A stretch of 45,820 nt of DNA from an uncultured Acidimicrobiales bacterium (GTDB lineage Bacteria; Actinomycetota; Acidimicrobiia; Acidimicrobiales; SZUA-35): assembly GCA_937922045.1 (NCBI GenBank), contig CAKZXA010000082.1, positions 1 through 45,820 on the forward strand, in the 5' to 3' direction. Made by a program: the position numbers and the translations under genes. The notes beneath the pieces were generated by a model. The model saw only the letters and a program-made list of their open reading frames with translations. It searched no databases and was not told the DNA's origin. Positions 8,174-15,559 of this stretch are shown here, one piece after another; positions within the stretch are counted from its first letter, which is position 1; each line of letters starts with the position of its first letter.

Positions 8174-8856
8174 GCGCAGACAGCCCACCACCCGAGCGCG
8201 AGGCTGGCTATCCGCCGCCCGACGCGGCAAACCCGGCCAAGGGCGAGAACGAGATTGGGGTTGGCCCCCACCCCAAACCCTGGCCGGACGACGAACGGCT
8301 CGACCCCGCCCTCCTGGCTGAGGGCGATCGGCGCAATGTGCTCGACCGGTATCGCTATTGGTCGATGGAGGCCATCGTCGCCGACCTCGACACCAGACGC
8401 CACCCCTTTCACATCGCCATCGAAAACTGGCAACACGATCTCAACATCGGCACCGTCGTGCGCTCAGCCAACGCCTTTCTGGCCGCTGAGGTTCACATCG
8501 TCGGGCGACGACGCTGGAACCGTCGAGGCGCCATGGTCACCGACCGCTATCAGCACGTGCGTCATCACCCAACCGCTGAGGACTTGGTTACTTGGGCAGC
8601 AGAGCATCAGCTGCCACTAATCGGTATCGACAATCTGCCCGGTTCAATTCCTCTGGAATCGAAGCCATTGCCAACGGCGTGTGTCCTGGTCTTCGGTCAA
8701 GAGGGGCCGGGTTTATCGGACGCAATCCGAGACGTGCTGGAGGAGTGTCGCTCGATCCCTCAGTTCGGCTCCACCCGGTCGATCAATGCTGGCGTGGCCG
8801 CTGGCATCGCCATGTTCTCCTGGATCCGCCAACACGCGAGCGACCCCGGGCTGTAG
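8170..8856 (+). CDS. SpoU/TrmH-family RNA 2'-O-methyltransferase
   Basis: 228 residues from a GTG overlapping the ybaK stop (GTGA). The first 50 residues are Pro-rich and poorly ordered. A SpoU domain follows with its three motifs: NIGTVVRSANAF (motif 1, substrate RNA binding), LVFGQEGPGLS (motif 2) and IPQFGSTRSINAGVAAGIAMF (motif 3). The last two form the trefoil-knot S-adenosylmethionine site. The target nucleotide (tRNA or rRNA ribose) cannot be read from the sequence. The stop codon lies inside the loop of the strong hairpin at 8831-8878, which terminates the operon. Confidence 0.92.
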   Translation: MSADSPPPEREAGYPPPDAANPAKGENEIGVGPHPKPWPDDERLDPALLAEGDRRNVLDRYRYWSMEAIVADLDTRRHPFHIAIENWQHDLNIGTVVRSANAFLAAEVHIVGRRRWNRRGAMVTDRYQHVRHHPTAEDLVTWAAEHQLPLIGIDNLPGSIPLESKPLPTACVLVFGQEGPGLSDAIRDVLEECRSIPQFGSTRSINAGVAAGIAMFSWIRQHASDPGL

Positions 8857-8878
8857 TAGCCCGGGGTCGCTCGGTGTT
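8831..8878. terminator. bidirectional hairpin terminator overlapping a stop codon
   Basis: A perfect 16-bp stem (8837-8852 with 8858-8873) surrounds the loop GTAGT, which contains the TAG of the methyltransferase gene. Beyond a one-base bulge (G8836) five more pairs form (AACAC with GTGTT), making 21 pairs in total. It sits between convergent genes and could stop transcription from both sides. There is no long T-run, as is usual in high-GC actinobacteria. Confidence 0.85.
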
Positions 8879-8917
8879 TCGTACGTCGACGGCTCAGCGT
8901 TTCAGCTCAGCGTCGGT

Positions 8918-10024
8918 TTAGCCGATGATACGGAACTCGATGCGACGGTTCTCGGCCTGCTCTTCAGGCGTAGCGTCAGGATCGTTCTTGAGGCGACGCT
9001 CGCCGAAGCCGACAGCGGTCATCTCATTGGTGACGTCACGCTCTTCGAGAGCGGCCTTCACCGCATCGGCCCGAGCCTGGCTCAAGGCTTCGTTGGCCTC
9101 ATCGCTTCCGATCGAATCGGTATGGCCGCCGATCTCGATAGCCACATCCGGGTTAGCGGTCAGGAACTCGGCGCCTTCATCGAGAATTGCATTCGACTCG
9201 GCATCGATCTGAGCGCTACCGGAAGCGAACTGGATCGGTTCGAGCGAATTAAGGGAAGACTCTAGCTCGCTCGACTCTTCGAGGGCGATCGGTGAGGCGA
9301 TGACCTCGACACCTTCGATGTCGGCGAAACCGGTGAGCACCTGGTTGTACAGAACCGGATCGGTGAGCGCACCAGAGATGGTGACCTGGGTGGGCACCGC
9401 ACGGCCCGCGTCGACCACCAGTTGATCATCGACCTGAGCCTCTGAGTAAATATCGACCGCTCGAGACACGATGGCTTCTCGGGTGGCTTCATCAGGCACC
9501 GTGCCTGTAAGCACAACAGAAGCCTGAGCGGCGGTGATTGTGGCTTCGCCGTTCACGTCGGCCGCTGGTTCGGCGATGGTCAGTTCATCGATTACCTGCT
9601 CAACGCCAGGCTGGCCCTGCAGGTAGGAGATGATCTGGCCCCGGGTCGCCTCGTCGGGCACTTCGCCCGTTGCGGTAACGACGCCACCGGCCGCGCTCAG
9701 GCCGATACCAGCGATTCCCTGGGTGCCTAGCTCATCGAGGAAGGTGCTGACCTCAAGGTCGGCGGCCTCCTCGACCACAGGTTCTTCCTCATCGACAACC
9801 ACCGGCTCTTCGGTGGTTTCCGTAACAGCGACCGTGTCGTCTTCGAGGCTGCTCTGAAGCGATGGCCAGACGACGGCGATCACCAGGATGGCAACGCCGA
9901 CGGCCAAGGCCAAAAGTGCTGGCAGTTCGTCAGGGCTTTCGTCGGCGAGGGCAACGGCGCCCTTCGACCGGTCGATGGTGGCAGCCCTGTCGTCTTCGTC
10001 TTTCGTGGTCACATCAGATGCCAT
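8918..10024 (-). CDS. membrane-anchored BON / OmpA-C-like protein
   Basis: A 368-residue protein. A cytoplasmic N-terminus of about 38 residues is followed by one membrane helix (about 37-58) and an acidic Glu/Val/Thr linker. Two or three BON-like units come next (about 90-240; repeated GxVPDEATRxxI and VxVxGxLxDPVLY patterns). The C-terminus is an OmpA-type peptidoglycan-binding domain (about 260-368) with IQFASGSAQID, IEIGGHTDSIGSDEANEALSQARA and NRRIEFRI. This matches the ArfA/OmpATb class of actinobacterial envelope proteins, which tie the membrane to peptidoglycan. It begins with ATG without an obvious ribosome site. It follows the TPM-like protein (10133-10765) on the same strand after a 108-bp gap holding a weak hairpin, so co-transcription is uncertain. 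Confidence 0.88.
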   Translation of the reverse strand: MASDVTTKDEDDRAATIDRSKGAVALADESPDELPALLALAVGVAILVIAVVWPSLQSSLEDDTVAVTETTEEPVVVDEEEPVVEEAADLEVSTFLDELGTQGIAGIGLSAAGGVVTATGEVPDEATRGQIISYLQGQPGVEQVIDELTIAEPAADVNGEATITAAQASVVLTGTVPDEATREAIVSRAVDIYSEAQVDDQLVVDAGRAVPTQVTISGALTDPVLYNQVLTGFADIEGVEVIASPIALEESSELESSLNSLEPIQFASGSAQIDAESNAILDEGAEFLTANPDVAIEIGGHTDSIGSDEANEALSQARADAVKAALEERDVTNEMTAVGFGERRLKNDPDATPEEQAENRRIEFRIIG

Positions 10025-10058
10025 GGTGTGGAGTTTGCCAGAAAATCAGAAAGATGCG

Positions 10059-10074
10059 ACCGCCGTCGAGCGGT
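10059..10074 (-). terminator. weak hairpin, possible terminator or attenuator
   Basis: A 5-bp stem (ACCGC with GCGGT, 6-base loop). Read on the minus strand it is followed by a T-rich run (CATCTTTCTGATTTT). It lies between the 10133-10765 gene and the OmpA-like gene. The stem is short, so this is only a suggestion. Confidence 0.25.
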
Positions 10075-10132
10075 TCGACACAATGTTTCGACAGCTTATT
10101 TGAGGAATAGTCAGCGAATTAGCTTCAAACGA

Positions 10133-10765
10133 TCAAGAATGCGCAGACGAAGCGCTGATGGTCTGAGATCGTCGAGATCTCCTCCGGCGATTGATGAGCT
10201 GCTCCAGCACCGTGGCCACCCCAAGCGCGAGGGTCAACAAGACAACACCGGTGATGAGCCGACCCACGATCGGCGGGCGGGTCGCTTCGCGTTCAGAGGT
10301 GATTTCTTGAGCGAAAACCCGAACCGCTTGAGCTGGGTCGGACTGGGCTCGGGCCTCAACCGTTGAGCGAATTTTTGACCCATCGAGATCATCGATGACG
10401 AAGGCCTCCAACGGCCCATCCTTCGGAAAAACCAGCCCAATATCGGCTGAGGTCGCCTCCTGAATGCGGCGAGCGAAGGCCTTTGCGTCGGGCTGAGGGT
10501 CTATGGGGGCAGCCACCACCACACGGAGACCATCGAAGCGAACATCCTCGACGGCGGCGATAAGGGTTTCCGCATCGACCTCGGAGCGAGCCCGCGCCAC
10601 ATACACGCCATCATCAGAAAGCTGGTCGACGATGTCGTTTGGGGTCTCGGCCGAAACGGGAGTTCCGAAGAGTAACCCAACGAGGAGCGCCAGAACGATG
10701 CCCAAAGTCACGCCGGTGAGGCGTAGGGCGGAGCCGCTGGTGGAGGGACGCTTAGAGACGGTCAC
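10133..10765 (-). CDS. Rv1476-like secreted/membrane protein with a TPM-like domain
   Basis: 210 residues. An N-terminal signal or anchor helix (about 15-38, ending PVSAE) is followed by an alpha/beta domain (about 40-145) containing DQLSDDGVYVARARSEVD, VRFDGLRVVVAAPIDP and SADIGLVFPKDGPLEAF. A C-terminal membrane helix (about 168-188) leads to an Arg-rich tail. The layout and the DGVYV / LRVVVxxPxDP patterns resemble the mycobacterial Rv1476 family, which has a TPM-like extracytoplasmic domain and unknown biochemical role. It starts with GTG. It is upstream of the OmpA-like envelope protein on the same strand, consistent with an envelope function. Confidence 0.72.
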   Translation of the reverse strand: MTVSKRPSTSGSALRLTGVTLGIVLALLVGLLFGTPVSAETPNDIVDQLSDDGVYVARARSEVDAETLIAAVEDVRFDGLRVVVAAPIDPQPDAKAFARRIQEATSADIGLVFPKDGPLEAFVIDDLDGSKIRSTVEARAQSDPAQAVRVFAQEITSEREATRPPIVGRLITGVVLLTLALGVATVLEQLINRRRRSRRSQTISASSAHS

Positions 10766-10807
10766 AGGATCCTAGTGTTGCATGAGATCGCCCGACTGCC
10801 ACGGCGT

Positions 10808-11092
10808 TCACCCGAGGAGAAACGAACGAACCTTGTCCAGATGGGGATCGGGCTGGTTAATGAACGCGTCAAAGGCAAGACAGAGGTCGTCATCATCTTC
10901 GAAAGCATAGATGTCTACCCCATTGGCCGAACGCCGAAGCTCGGCCTCAGCTTGCTCAAGGCGAGTGCCGAGCTCGGTTGAGCGGCGTTGCTCGACCGAC
11001 AGCTTCGTCTGAGCGTTGAGAAGCTCATGACGGGTTCGAGCCAGCTCTTCTTCGAGCGGGTCTTGGGAGCGAAGAAACAGTTTCAGGGCCAC
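10808..11092 (-). CDS. small coiled-coil protein
   Basis: 94 residues from a GTG. Residues 12-55 are a charged Leu/Glu/Arg heptad region (EEELARTRHELLNAQTKL, LGTRLEQAEAELRR), so a coiled coil is likely. The tail is acidic (DIYAFEDDDDL) and ends in a conserved-looking helix. There is no membrane segment and no recognised family. It lies between the MBL hydrolase and the Rv1476-like gene on the same strand, with a 42-bp gap to the latter. Confidence 0.6.
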   Translation of the reverse strand: MALKLFLRSQDPLEEELARTRHELLNAQTKLSVEQRRSTELGTRLEQAEAELRRSANGVDIYAFEDDDDLCLAFDAFINQPDPHLDKVRSFLLG

Positions 11093-11149
11093 GTAGGTCT
11101 TTCGGCCCCTGGCCCGCCGATATTAGCGATTCGGTTGCCGTCGCTGGTC

Positions 11150-11863
11150 TTAGTGGCCGAACATCGTCAACCACTGTTCTACCGATCCCGGTTTGAACAC
11201 AACATTGAGCTCACGGGTTTCGCCCATCGACCGCGACGGCTGAGGCGAGTAGAGATGGCCGGGGAAGAGGGTGGCGTGGTCGGGCACCTTCGCCAGCCGC
11301 TGGGTTAGCGAATGGTACAACTCGGTTGGGTCGCCGCCGGGAAGGTCGGTGCGACCGCAACCGTCGAGAAAGAGGGTGTCACCGGAAACCAGGTTGTCTC
11401 GAACGAGGAAGCACTGGCTTCCCGGCGTATGGCCTGGTGTGTGGATCAGCTCGATATCGATCTCGCCAACGGTCACCACATCCCCCGAGGCGTGCCCGAC
11501 GAGTTGGCCCGGCGCCAAGCCGGTCGTTTTGGTCACGAACTCAACCTCTGGAGCTTGCAGATGCACGGGCACATCAGCCCGTTCAAGCATCTCGGCCACG
11601 CCTTCGAGCTCGTAGCCCATCATGGAGCCACCCACGTGATCAGCGTGGTAGTGCGTGCCGAGAATGCCGGTGAGGGTCATCCCGTCATCTTCGAGGATCT
11701 GGTGGATACCGGCAACGTCGTAGGCCGGGTCGATGGCCATCGCCTCACCGGTCTGGCGATCGCCGATGAGATAACAGAAGTTGACCATCTGCTTGGCGAT
11801 CATGTTGTCGGCCCCAAAGTCTCGGCCGCTGAGCAGTTGTCGAAAATACAGGCGATCGTCCAT
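11150..11863 (-). CDS. MBL-fold hydrolase, glyoxalase II / persulfide dioxygenase-like
   Basis: 237 residues of a metallo-beta-lactamase fold. The metal motif is T-H-Y-H-A-D-H (His71, His73, Asp75, His76), followed by the later metal ligands in IHTPGHTPGSQCFLV, VSGDTLFLDGCGRTDLPGG and FPGHLYSP. The RTDLPGGD segment after the ligand Asp is typical of the hydroxyacylglutathione-hydrolase / ETHE1-like branch, acting on thioesters or persulfides. The exact substrate is not readable. The start ATG 11863 is preceded by a TAGAGT hexamer exactly six bases away, overlapping the promoter of the divergent pheA. Confidence 0.88.
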   Translation of the reverse strand: MDDRLYFRQLLSGRDFGADNMIAKQMVNFCYLIGDRQTGEAMAIDPAYDVAGIHQILEDDGMTLTGILGTHYHADHVGGSMMGYELEGVAEMLERADVPVHLQAPEVEFVTKTTGLAPGQLVGHASGDVVTVGEIDIELIHTPGHTPGSQCFLVRDNLVSGDTLFLDGCGRTDLPGGDPTELYHSLTQRLAKVPDHATLFPGHLYSPQPSRSMGETRELNVVFKPGSVEQWLTMFGH

Positions 11864-11885
11864 ACGTTGACTCTAGGCTCAAATG
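11864..11885. promoter_or_regulatory. 22-bp bidirectional leaderless promoter (MBL hydrolase / pheA)
   Basis: On the minus strand TAGAGT (11875-11870) lies six bases before ATG 11863. On the plus strand TAGGCT (11874-11879) lies six bases before GTG 11886. The two hexamers overlap by the TA step at 11874-11875 inside CTAG. One 22-bp gap thus holds both -10 elements, and both RNAs would start at their start codons. Confidence 0.55.
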
Positions 11886-12824
11886 GTGAGCAGTTCTAAC
11901 CTGTCGAGTCCATCTCGTATTGCCTATCTTGGCCCGGCTGGCACCTTTACCGAGCAAGCCTTGCTGAGCCAGCCCGATCTCGCCGACCTCGACCTCGTGC
12001 CCTTGCCGAAGTTTGTCGACGTGCTGCAAGCCACCTCCGATGGTGAGGTTGATCTCGGCTTCGTTGCGATCGAAAACGCCATCGAGGGAACGGTCAACAT
12101 CACCCTCGATGCGTTGGCTTTCGATCACGAACTGCTCATACAACGCGAGGTGGTGCTCGACATTCGCCTCAACCTGATGGCCACGCCTGGCACGACCATG
12201 AACGACATAACCGCGGTGGCCTCTCACCCGGTCGCCAACGCCCAGGTGCGCGGCTTCATCACCAAGGAGCTGCCCGATGTCGACGTCAAGCCGGCCAACT
12301 CCACCTCCGACGCAGCGGTCATCGCGGCCCAAACCCCTGGCCTCGCTGCAGTCGGTCCCGCCCTGGCCGCCGAAAAACATGGCCTAGAACTGTTGGCCAC
12401 CGACATCGCCGACCACCCGGGCAACCAGACCCGCTTCGTTCTGGTAGGCCGTGCCGGGGTTCCCAGCCCGTCGGGCCACGACAAGACGACGGTGGTGCTG
12501 ACCCAGCGGGAAGACAAGCCTGGTTCGCTGGTTGCGATCCTGCAGGAGTTCGCCGCTCGCAGCATCAACCTTTCGCGCCTGTCCTCGCGGCCGGTTAAGA
12601 CCGCTCTCGGTGACTACTGTTTCATCGTCGATCTCGACGGCCATATCGGCGATGATCTGATCGCCGACTGCCTACGTTCGATTCGGGCGAAACACGCCGA
12701 CGTCAAGTTCTTGGGAAGCTACCCGGCGGCTGGCAATGGGTCGACCGCAACCCGCGACGAAGCCAACACGGCCTGGGCCGAAGCCGATGCCTGGCTGGGT
12801 TCAATCCGCCGTCAGATCGGTTGA
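11886..12824 (+). CDS. pheA: prephenate dehydratase
   Basis: About 312 residues. Prephenate dehydratase converts prephenate to phenylpyruvate in phenylalanine synthesis. The catalytic domain (about 10-190) shows AYLGPAGTFTEQAL, VPLPKFVDVLQA, FVAIENAIEGTVN, AVASHPVANAQ and the NQTRFVLVG motif with the catalytic Thr. An ACT regulatory domain follows (about 205-285; KPGSLVAILQEFAARSINL, then SSRPVK in place of the usual ESRP, then DYCFIVDLDGH), consistent with feedback control by phenylalanine. An ATG at 11883 is possible, but the -10 hexamer TAGGCT sits exactly six bases before the GTG at 11886, so I prefer that start. It is divergent from the MBL hydrolase and not in an aromatic operon. Confidence 0.95.
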   Translation: MSSSNLSSPSRIAYLGPAGTFTEQALLSQPDLADLDLVPLPKFVDVLQATSDGEVDLGFVAIENAIEGTVNITLDALAFDHELLIQREVVLDIRLNLMATPGTTMNDITAVASHPVANAQVRGFITKELPDVDVKPANSTSDAAVIAAQTPGLAAVGPALAAEKHGLELLATDIADHPGNQTRFVLVGRAGVPSPSGHDKTTVVLTQREDKPGSLVAILQEFAARSINLSRLSSRPVKTALGDYCFIVDLDGHIGDDLIADCLRSIRAKHADVKFLGSYPAAGNGSTATRDEANTAWAEADAWLGSIRRQIG

Positions 12825-12831
12825 ACCTCGC

Positions 12832-13443
12832 CTACCTGAGGCCGCAGACCTTCCACTCACCGGCCTCCTTAACGAGGACCACATCCACCGCCTGTTCGGT
12901 GCCGCCGCCAAAGGTGACCGTTCCGGTTACGACCGCGGCGGAATCACCATCCTGACTGGTGACGCTCGACGACGCAAAGTTATACGACTCGACCGTGAGC
13001 CCTTCGAAAGATGCGCTGAGTTCTTGCTCAGCGACGTCGCCGAAGCAGTCAGGGTCATTTGAACTCAGGGCGGCGGCCCGAGTGAAATCGCCTTCGGCGA
13101 CAGCAGCCATCAGCTCGTTTGTGGTGTCGATCGTGGGTTTGACGGCCTGAACCACGGCGTAGGCGCAGCCACCGATACCGAGCAGACAGACCAGGATGAC
13201 ACCACCGACCCACCGCCAGACGCGGCGCTTCTTCGGTGGTTGCGACGCCCCATAGTTTGGGTACGGGGTCTGGGGTGCGTTGGCCGGAATCGGCGGCTGG
13301 AGGCCGTGTGCCGGCGGCTGGAGGCCGTGTCCCGGCGGCGGTGGATAACCCTGCGACGGATAACCCTGCGACGGATAGCCCCGTGGCGGACCGGCCGGTG
13401 ATCCTGCGCGATAGGGCATATCAGATGGGTCGATGTCGCTCAC
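12832..13443 (-). CDS. Pro/Gly-rich membrane protein with an extracytoplasmic DUF4878-like domain
   Basis: 203 residues from a GTG that overlaps the stop of the acyl-CoA synthetase (GTGA). Residues 1-70 are low-complexity (GYPSQ and HGLQPP repeats), encoded by 15-bp and 21-bp tandem repeats. One membrane helix follows (about 77-98). The small outer domain (about 100-203) has one Cys pair (DPDCFGD and the final KVCGLR) and the A-A-x-G-D-F pattern and strand order of DUF4878/DUF4333-type lumazine-like modules. It is probably a cell-envelope protein. Co-expression with the synthetase follows from the overlap, but the functional link is unclear. Confidence 0.72.
   Translation of the reverse strand: MSDIDPSDMPYRAGSPAGPPRGYPSQGYPSQGYPPPPGHGLQPPAHGLQPPIPANAPQTPYPNYGASQPPKKRRVWRWVGGVILVCLLGIGGCAYAVVQAVKPTIDTTNELMAAVAEGDFTRAAALSSNDPDCFGDVAEQELSASFEGLTVESYNFASSSVTSQDGDSAAVVTGTVTFGGGTEQAVDVVLVKEAGEWKVCGLR
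13297..13387. repeat. in-frame 21-bp and 15-bp tandem repeats
   Basis: Two 21-bp copies (13297-13317, 13318-13338; one mismatch) are followed by 15-bp units GGATAACCCTGCGAC at 13343-13357 and 13358-13372 and a diverged third copy to 13387. All keep frame within the Pro/Gly-rich N-terminus of the 12832-13443 protein. Confidence 0.85.
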
Positions 13444-15050
13444 GAGCTGAAAAGACCCTTTTCCCAGTCTTCGACAAGGTGGAATTTCTGAATCTTTCCC
13501 GATCCGGTGAGAGGGAAATCCTCGACGTGAAACCAGGCGACGGGTGTTTTGTGAGGGGCGAGATTCTCTCGCAGATAGCTCTTCAGCTCGGCATCGGTTG
13601 CAGGCTCGTCACCTGCGTCCCGAATGAAGGCACCAACGACCTCACCCCACTTGGCGTCGGGCAAACCGCAAACCGCCACTTCGGCCACCTTGGGGTGCTG
13701 GAAGAGAAGTTCCTCGATCTCGCGGGGATAGATGTTCTCACCACCACGAATAATCATGTCCTTCAGGCGGCCGGTGATCACGGTGTAACCGCGGTCGTCC
13801 ATGGCGACGAGATCGCCGGTGTGGAGCCAGCCGTCGGCGTCGATGGCTTCCGCCGTTCGTTCCGGCATGTCGAAATAGCCGAGCATGACCAGGTAGCCGC
13901 GGGCGCAAAGTTCTCCTGGCACTCCTACCGGCTGTATCTCGCCGGTTGAAGGGTCGACAACCTTCACCTCTATCTGTGGCAGTACCGGGCCAAGCGTGTT
14001 GGCCTTGTCTTCGATCGGGTCGTCGAGCATGCCGAGCGTGATCCCGGGCGAGGCTTCGGTCTGCCCGTAGACGATGGCGAAGTCGACGCCGAGGGTCTCT
14101 TCGATGCGGCGAACCAGGTCGGCGGGCACCGTGGAACCGCCAGAACAGACCGAGGCTAGATGCGACATGTCGCGCCCGGCGAAGGTGGGGTGCTCCATCA
14201 TCGCTATCAGCATGGTCGGCACGCCCAGCATGTGCGTGCCTTTCTCCTGCTCGCAGAGATCGAGCATCAGTTCGGGGTCGAACTGGAGAAGGTTGACCAG
14301 GGTGGCTTCCCGCTGCACCGGCCCGAGCACGCCGAGGACGCAGCCTCCGGTGTGAAACAGCGGCATGGGATTGATGTAAACCCCGCCCGGGTCGAGGCGG
14401 AGGCGTTCGGCTGTATGGCGAGCATTGTTGGTGATGCCACGATGGTGAAGGTAGGCGCCTTTGGGAAAGCCGGTCGTGCCCGAGGTGTACTGGATCTGGA
14501 CCGGATCGTCCGGAAGAACCTCCGGTAGCGGCTGGTCAGCGGGCGCCGAGTTGAGAAAGTCTTCGAAGTCGTCGAATGAAATCGTTTCCCGTAGCTCTGG
14601 CAGGTCGGGTAGAACATCGTCGAGGTGGGCGGCCATATTATTGCCCCGGAACGTCGGCAGGTAGAACAGGCCCGATGCTCGAGACTGTTCGAGCACGTAC
14701 TTGAGTTCCTGAGGTTGGTAGGCAGGGTTCACGGTGACCAGCACCACCCCGGCCAGTCCCGCCCCGTATTCCATCAACACCCACTCAGCGATATTGGGCG
14801 CCCAAATGGCGACCCGCTCACCCTTCTCAAAGCGGGAGGCGAGGGCTCGGGCTACCCGCTCGGCGTCGGCGAGGAGTTCGGCGTAGGTCCATCGACGGCG
14901 ATCGTCAGGATTGGGCACCCCTTCGACGAGAGCCACGGTGTCCGGTGCTTTGGCCGCAGCATCCCGAAGGATCGAACCAACCGTCGATTCGCGAACCTCG
15001 TCGTCGGTGTTATGAATGTAGGACTCGGTGAGCGGTGCCGGTGAGGTCAT
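13440..15050 (-). CDS. long/medium-chain acyl-CoA synthetase (AMP-forming)
   Basis: 536 residues of the adenylate-forming ANL superfamily. The enzyme activates a carboxylic acid to acyl-AMP and then acyl-CoA. Visible motifs are A3 (IQYTSGTTGFPKGAYL), A5 (VYGQTEASPGITL), the A7 hinge region (GWLHTGDLVAMDDRGYTVITGRLKDMIIRGGENIYPREIEELL) and the A10 Lys (PLTGSGKIQKFHL). The length is normal for FadD-type enzymes. The start ATG 15050 overlaps the stop of the upstream CMD gene (ATGA); the frame continues further upstream but only as antisense of that gene. The chain-length preference is not readable. It forms an operon with the CMD-family protein upstream and the membrane protein downstream. Confidence 0.93.
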   Translation of the reverse strand: MTSPAPLTESYIHNTDDEVRESTVGSILRDAAAKAPDTVALVEGVPNPDDRRRWTYAELLADAERVARALASRFEKGERVAIWAPNIAEWVLMEYGAGLAGVVLVTVNPAYQPQELKYVLEQSRASGLFYLPTFRGNNMAAHLDDVLPDLPELRETISFDDFEDFLNSAPADQPLPEVLPDDPVQIQYTSGTTGFPKGAYLHHRGITNNARHTAERLRLDPGGVYINPMPLFHTGGCVLGVLGPVQREATLVNLLQFDPELMLDLCEQEKGTHMLGVPTMLIAMMEHPTFAGRDMSHLASVCSGGSTVPADLVRRIEETLGVDFAIVYGQTEASPGITLGMLDDPIEDKANTLGPVLPQIEVKVVDPSTGEIQPVGVPGELCARGYLVMLGYFDMPERTAEAIDADGWLHTGDLVAMDDRGYTVITGRLKDMIIRGGENIYPREIEELLFQHPKVAEVAVCGLPDAKWGEVVGAFIRDAGDEPATDAELKSYLRENLAPHKTPVAWFHVEDFPLTGSGKIQKFHLVEDWEKGLFSS

Positions 15051-15472
15051 TGAGCGTCTCCTTCTGACGGCTTGGTTGCAGCTTGTTCGGCGTCCATCTG
15101 TTCCCAGATTTCGTCGAGAACCCGGATGGCTGAGACGCCGGCCGGCCACCCGGCGTAGTGGGCGACGTGGATCATCATTGCTTCAAGGGTTTGGCGTTCG
15201 ATGCCAAGGTTGCGGGCACCCCGCACATGGAGGCGTAGTTCGTCGAGCTTGCCGCTCACGGTGAGCACCGTGCAGGTGATCAACGATCGCTCTTCGGTGC
15301 TCAACCCCTCACCCTGCCAGATGTTTCCGAACAGGTGCCCCATGGTGTGGCCGGTCATCTCGCGGCCTAACGGCCGGTTGCGAGGCGCGCCAGCAAAAAG
15401 CTTGGCGGCCAAGGCCCGACCGGTATCAAAGCGTTCGGCGTCTGGGCCTTTGGATTCGTTGGTGTCCCCCAT
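15047..15472 (-). CDS. carboxymuconolactone decarboxylase (CMD) family protein
   Basis: 141 residues, all-helical CMD fold: LSTEERSLITCTVLTVSGKLDELRLH, then HVRGARNLGIERQTLEAMMIHVAHYAGWPAG. The core is closer to gamma-carboxymuconolactone decarboxylase than to AhpD, because the CxxC peroxidase motif is absent. Members act in protocatechuate breakdown or as uncharacterised decarboxylases and isomerases. Here the partner is an acyl-CoA synthetase, so an aromatic or dicarboxylic acid CoA route is plausible but unproven. TAGATT at 15484-15479 lies exactly six bases before the ATG, so this is the first gene of a leaderless operon. Confidence 0.85.
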   Translation of the reverse strand: MGDTNESKGPDAERFDTGRALAAKLFAGAPRNRPLGREMTGHTMGHLFGNIWQGEGLSTEERSLITCTVLTVSGKLDELRLHVRGARNLGIERQTLEAMMIHVAHYAGWPAGVSAIRVLDEIWEQMDAEQAATKPSEGDAQ

Positions 15473-15478
15473 AGCCGA

Positions 15479-15484
15479 AATCTA
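15479..15484 (-). promoter_or_regulatory. -10 element (leaderless) for the CMD / acyl-CoA synthetase operon
   Basis: On the minus strand TAGATT is followed by TCGGCT and then ATG 15472, giving the six-base spacing seen at other genes of this window. Confidence 0.55.
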
Positions 15485-15520
15485 GTTGCCCCAGCCGGTG
15501 GCCACCACTTCAACCCTGTT

Positions 15521-15559
15521 TCTACTGCTTGGTTCTACTGCTCGGTTCTACTGCTCGGT
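15521..15559. repeat. 13-bp tandem repeat (3 copies) spanning a stop codon
   Basis: Units of TCTACTGCTCGGT at 15521-15533 (one mismatch), 15534-15546 and 15547-15559. The plus-strand CTA at 15548-15550 is the stop codon of the gene on the minus strand. Since 13 is not a multiple of three, the array would shift frame if the stop were lost. Confidence 0.9.
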
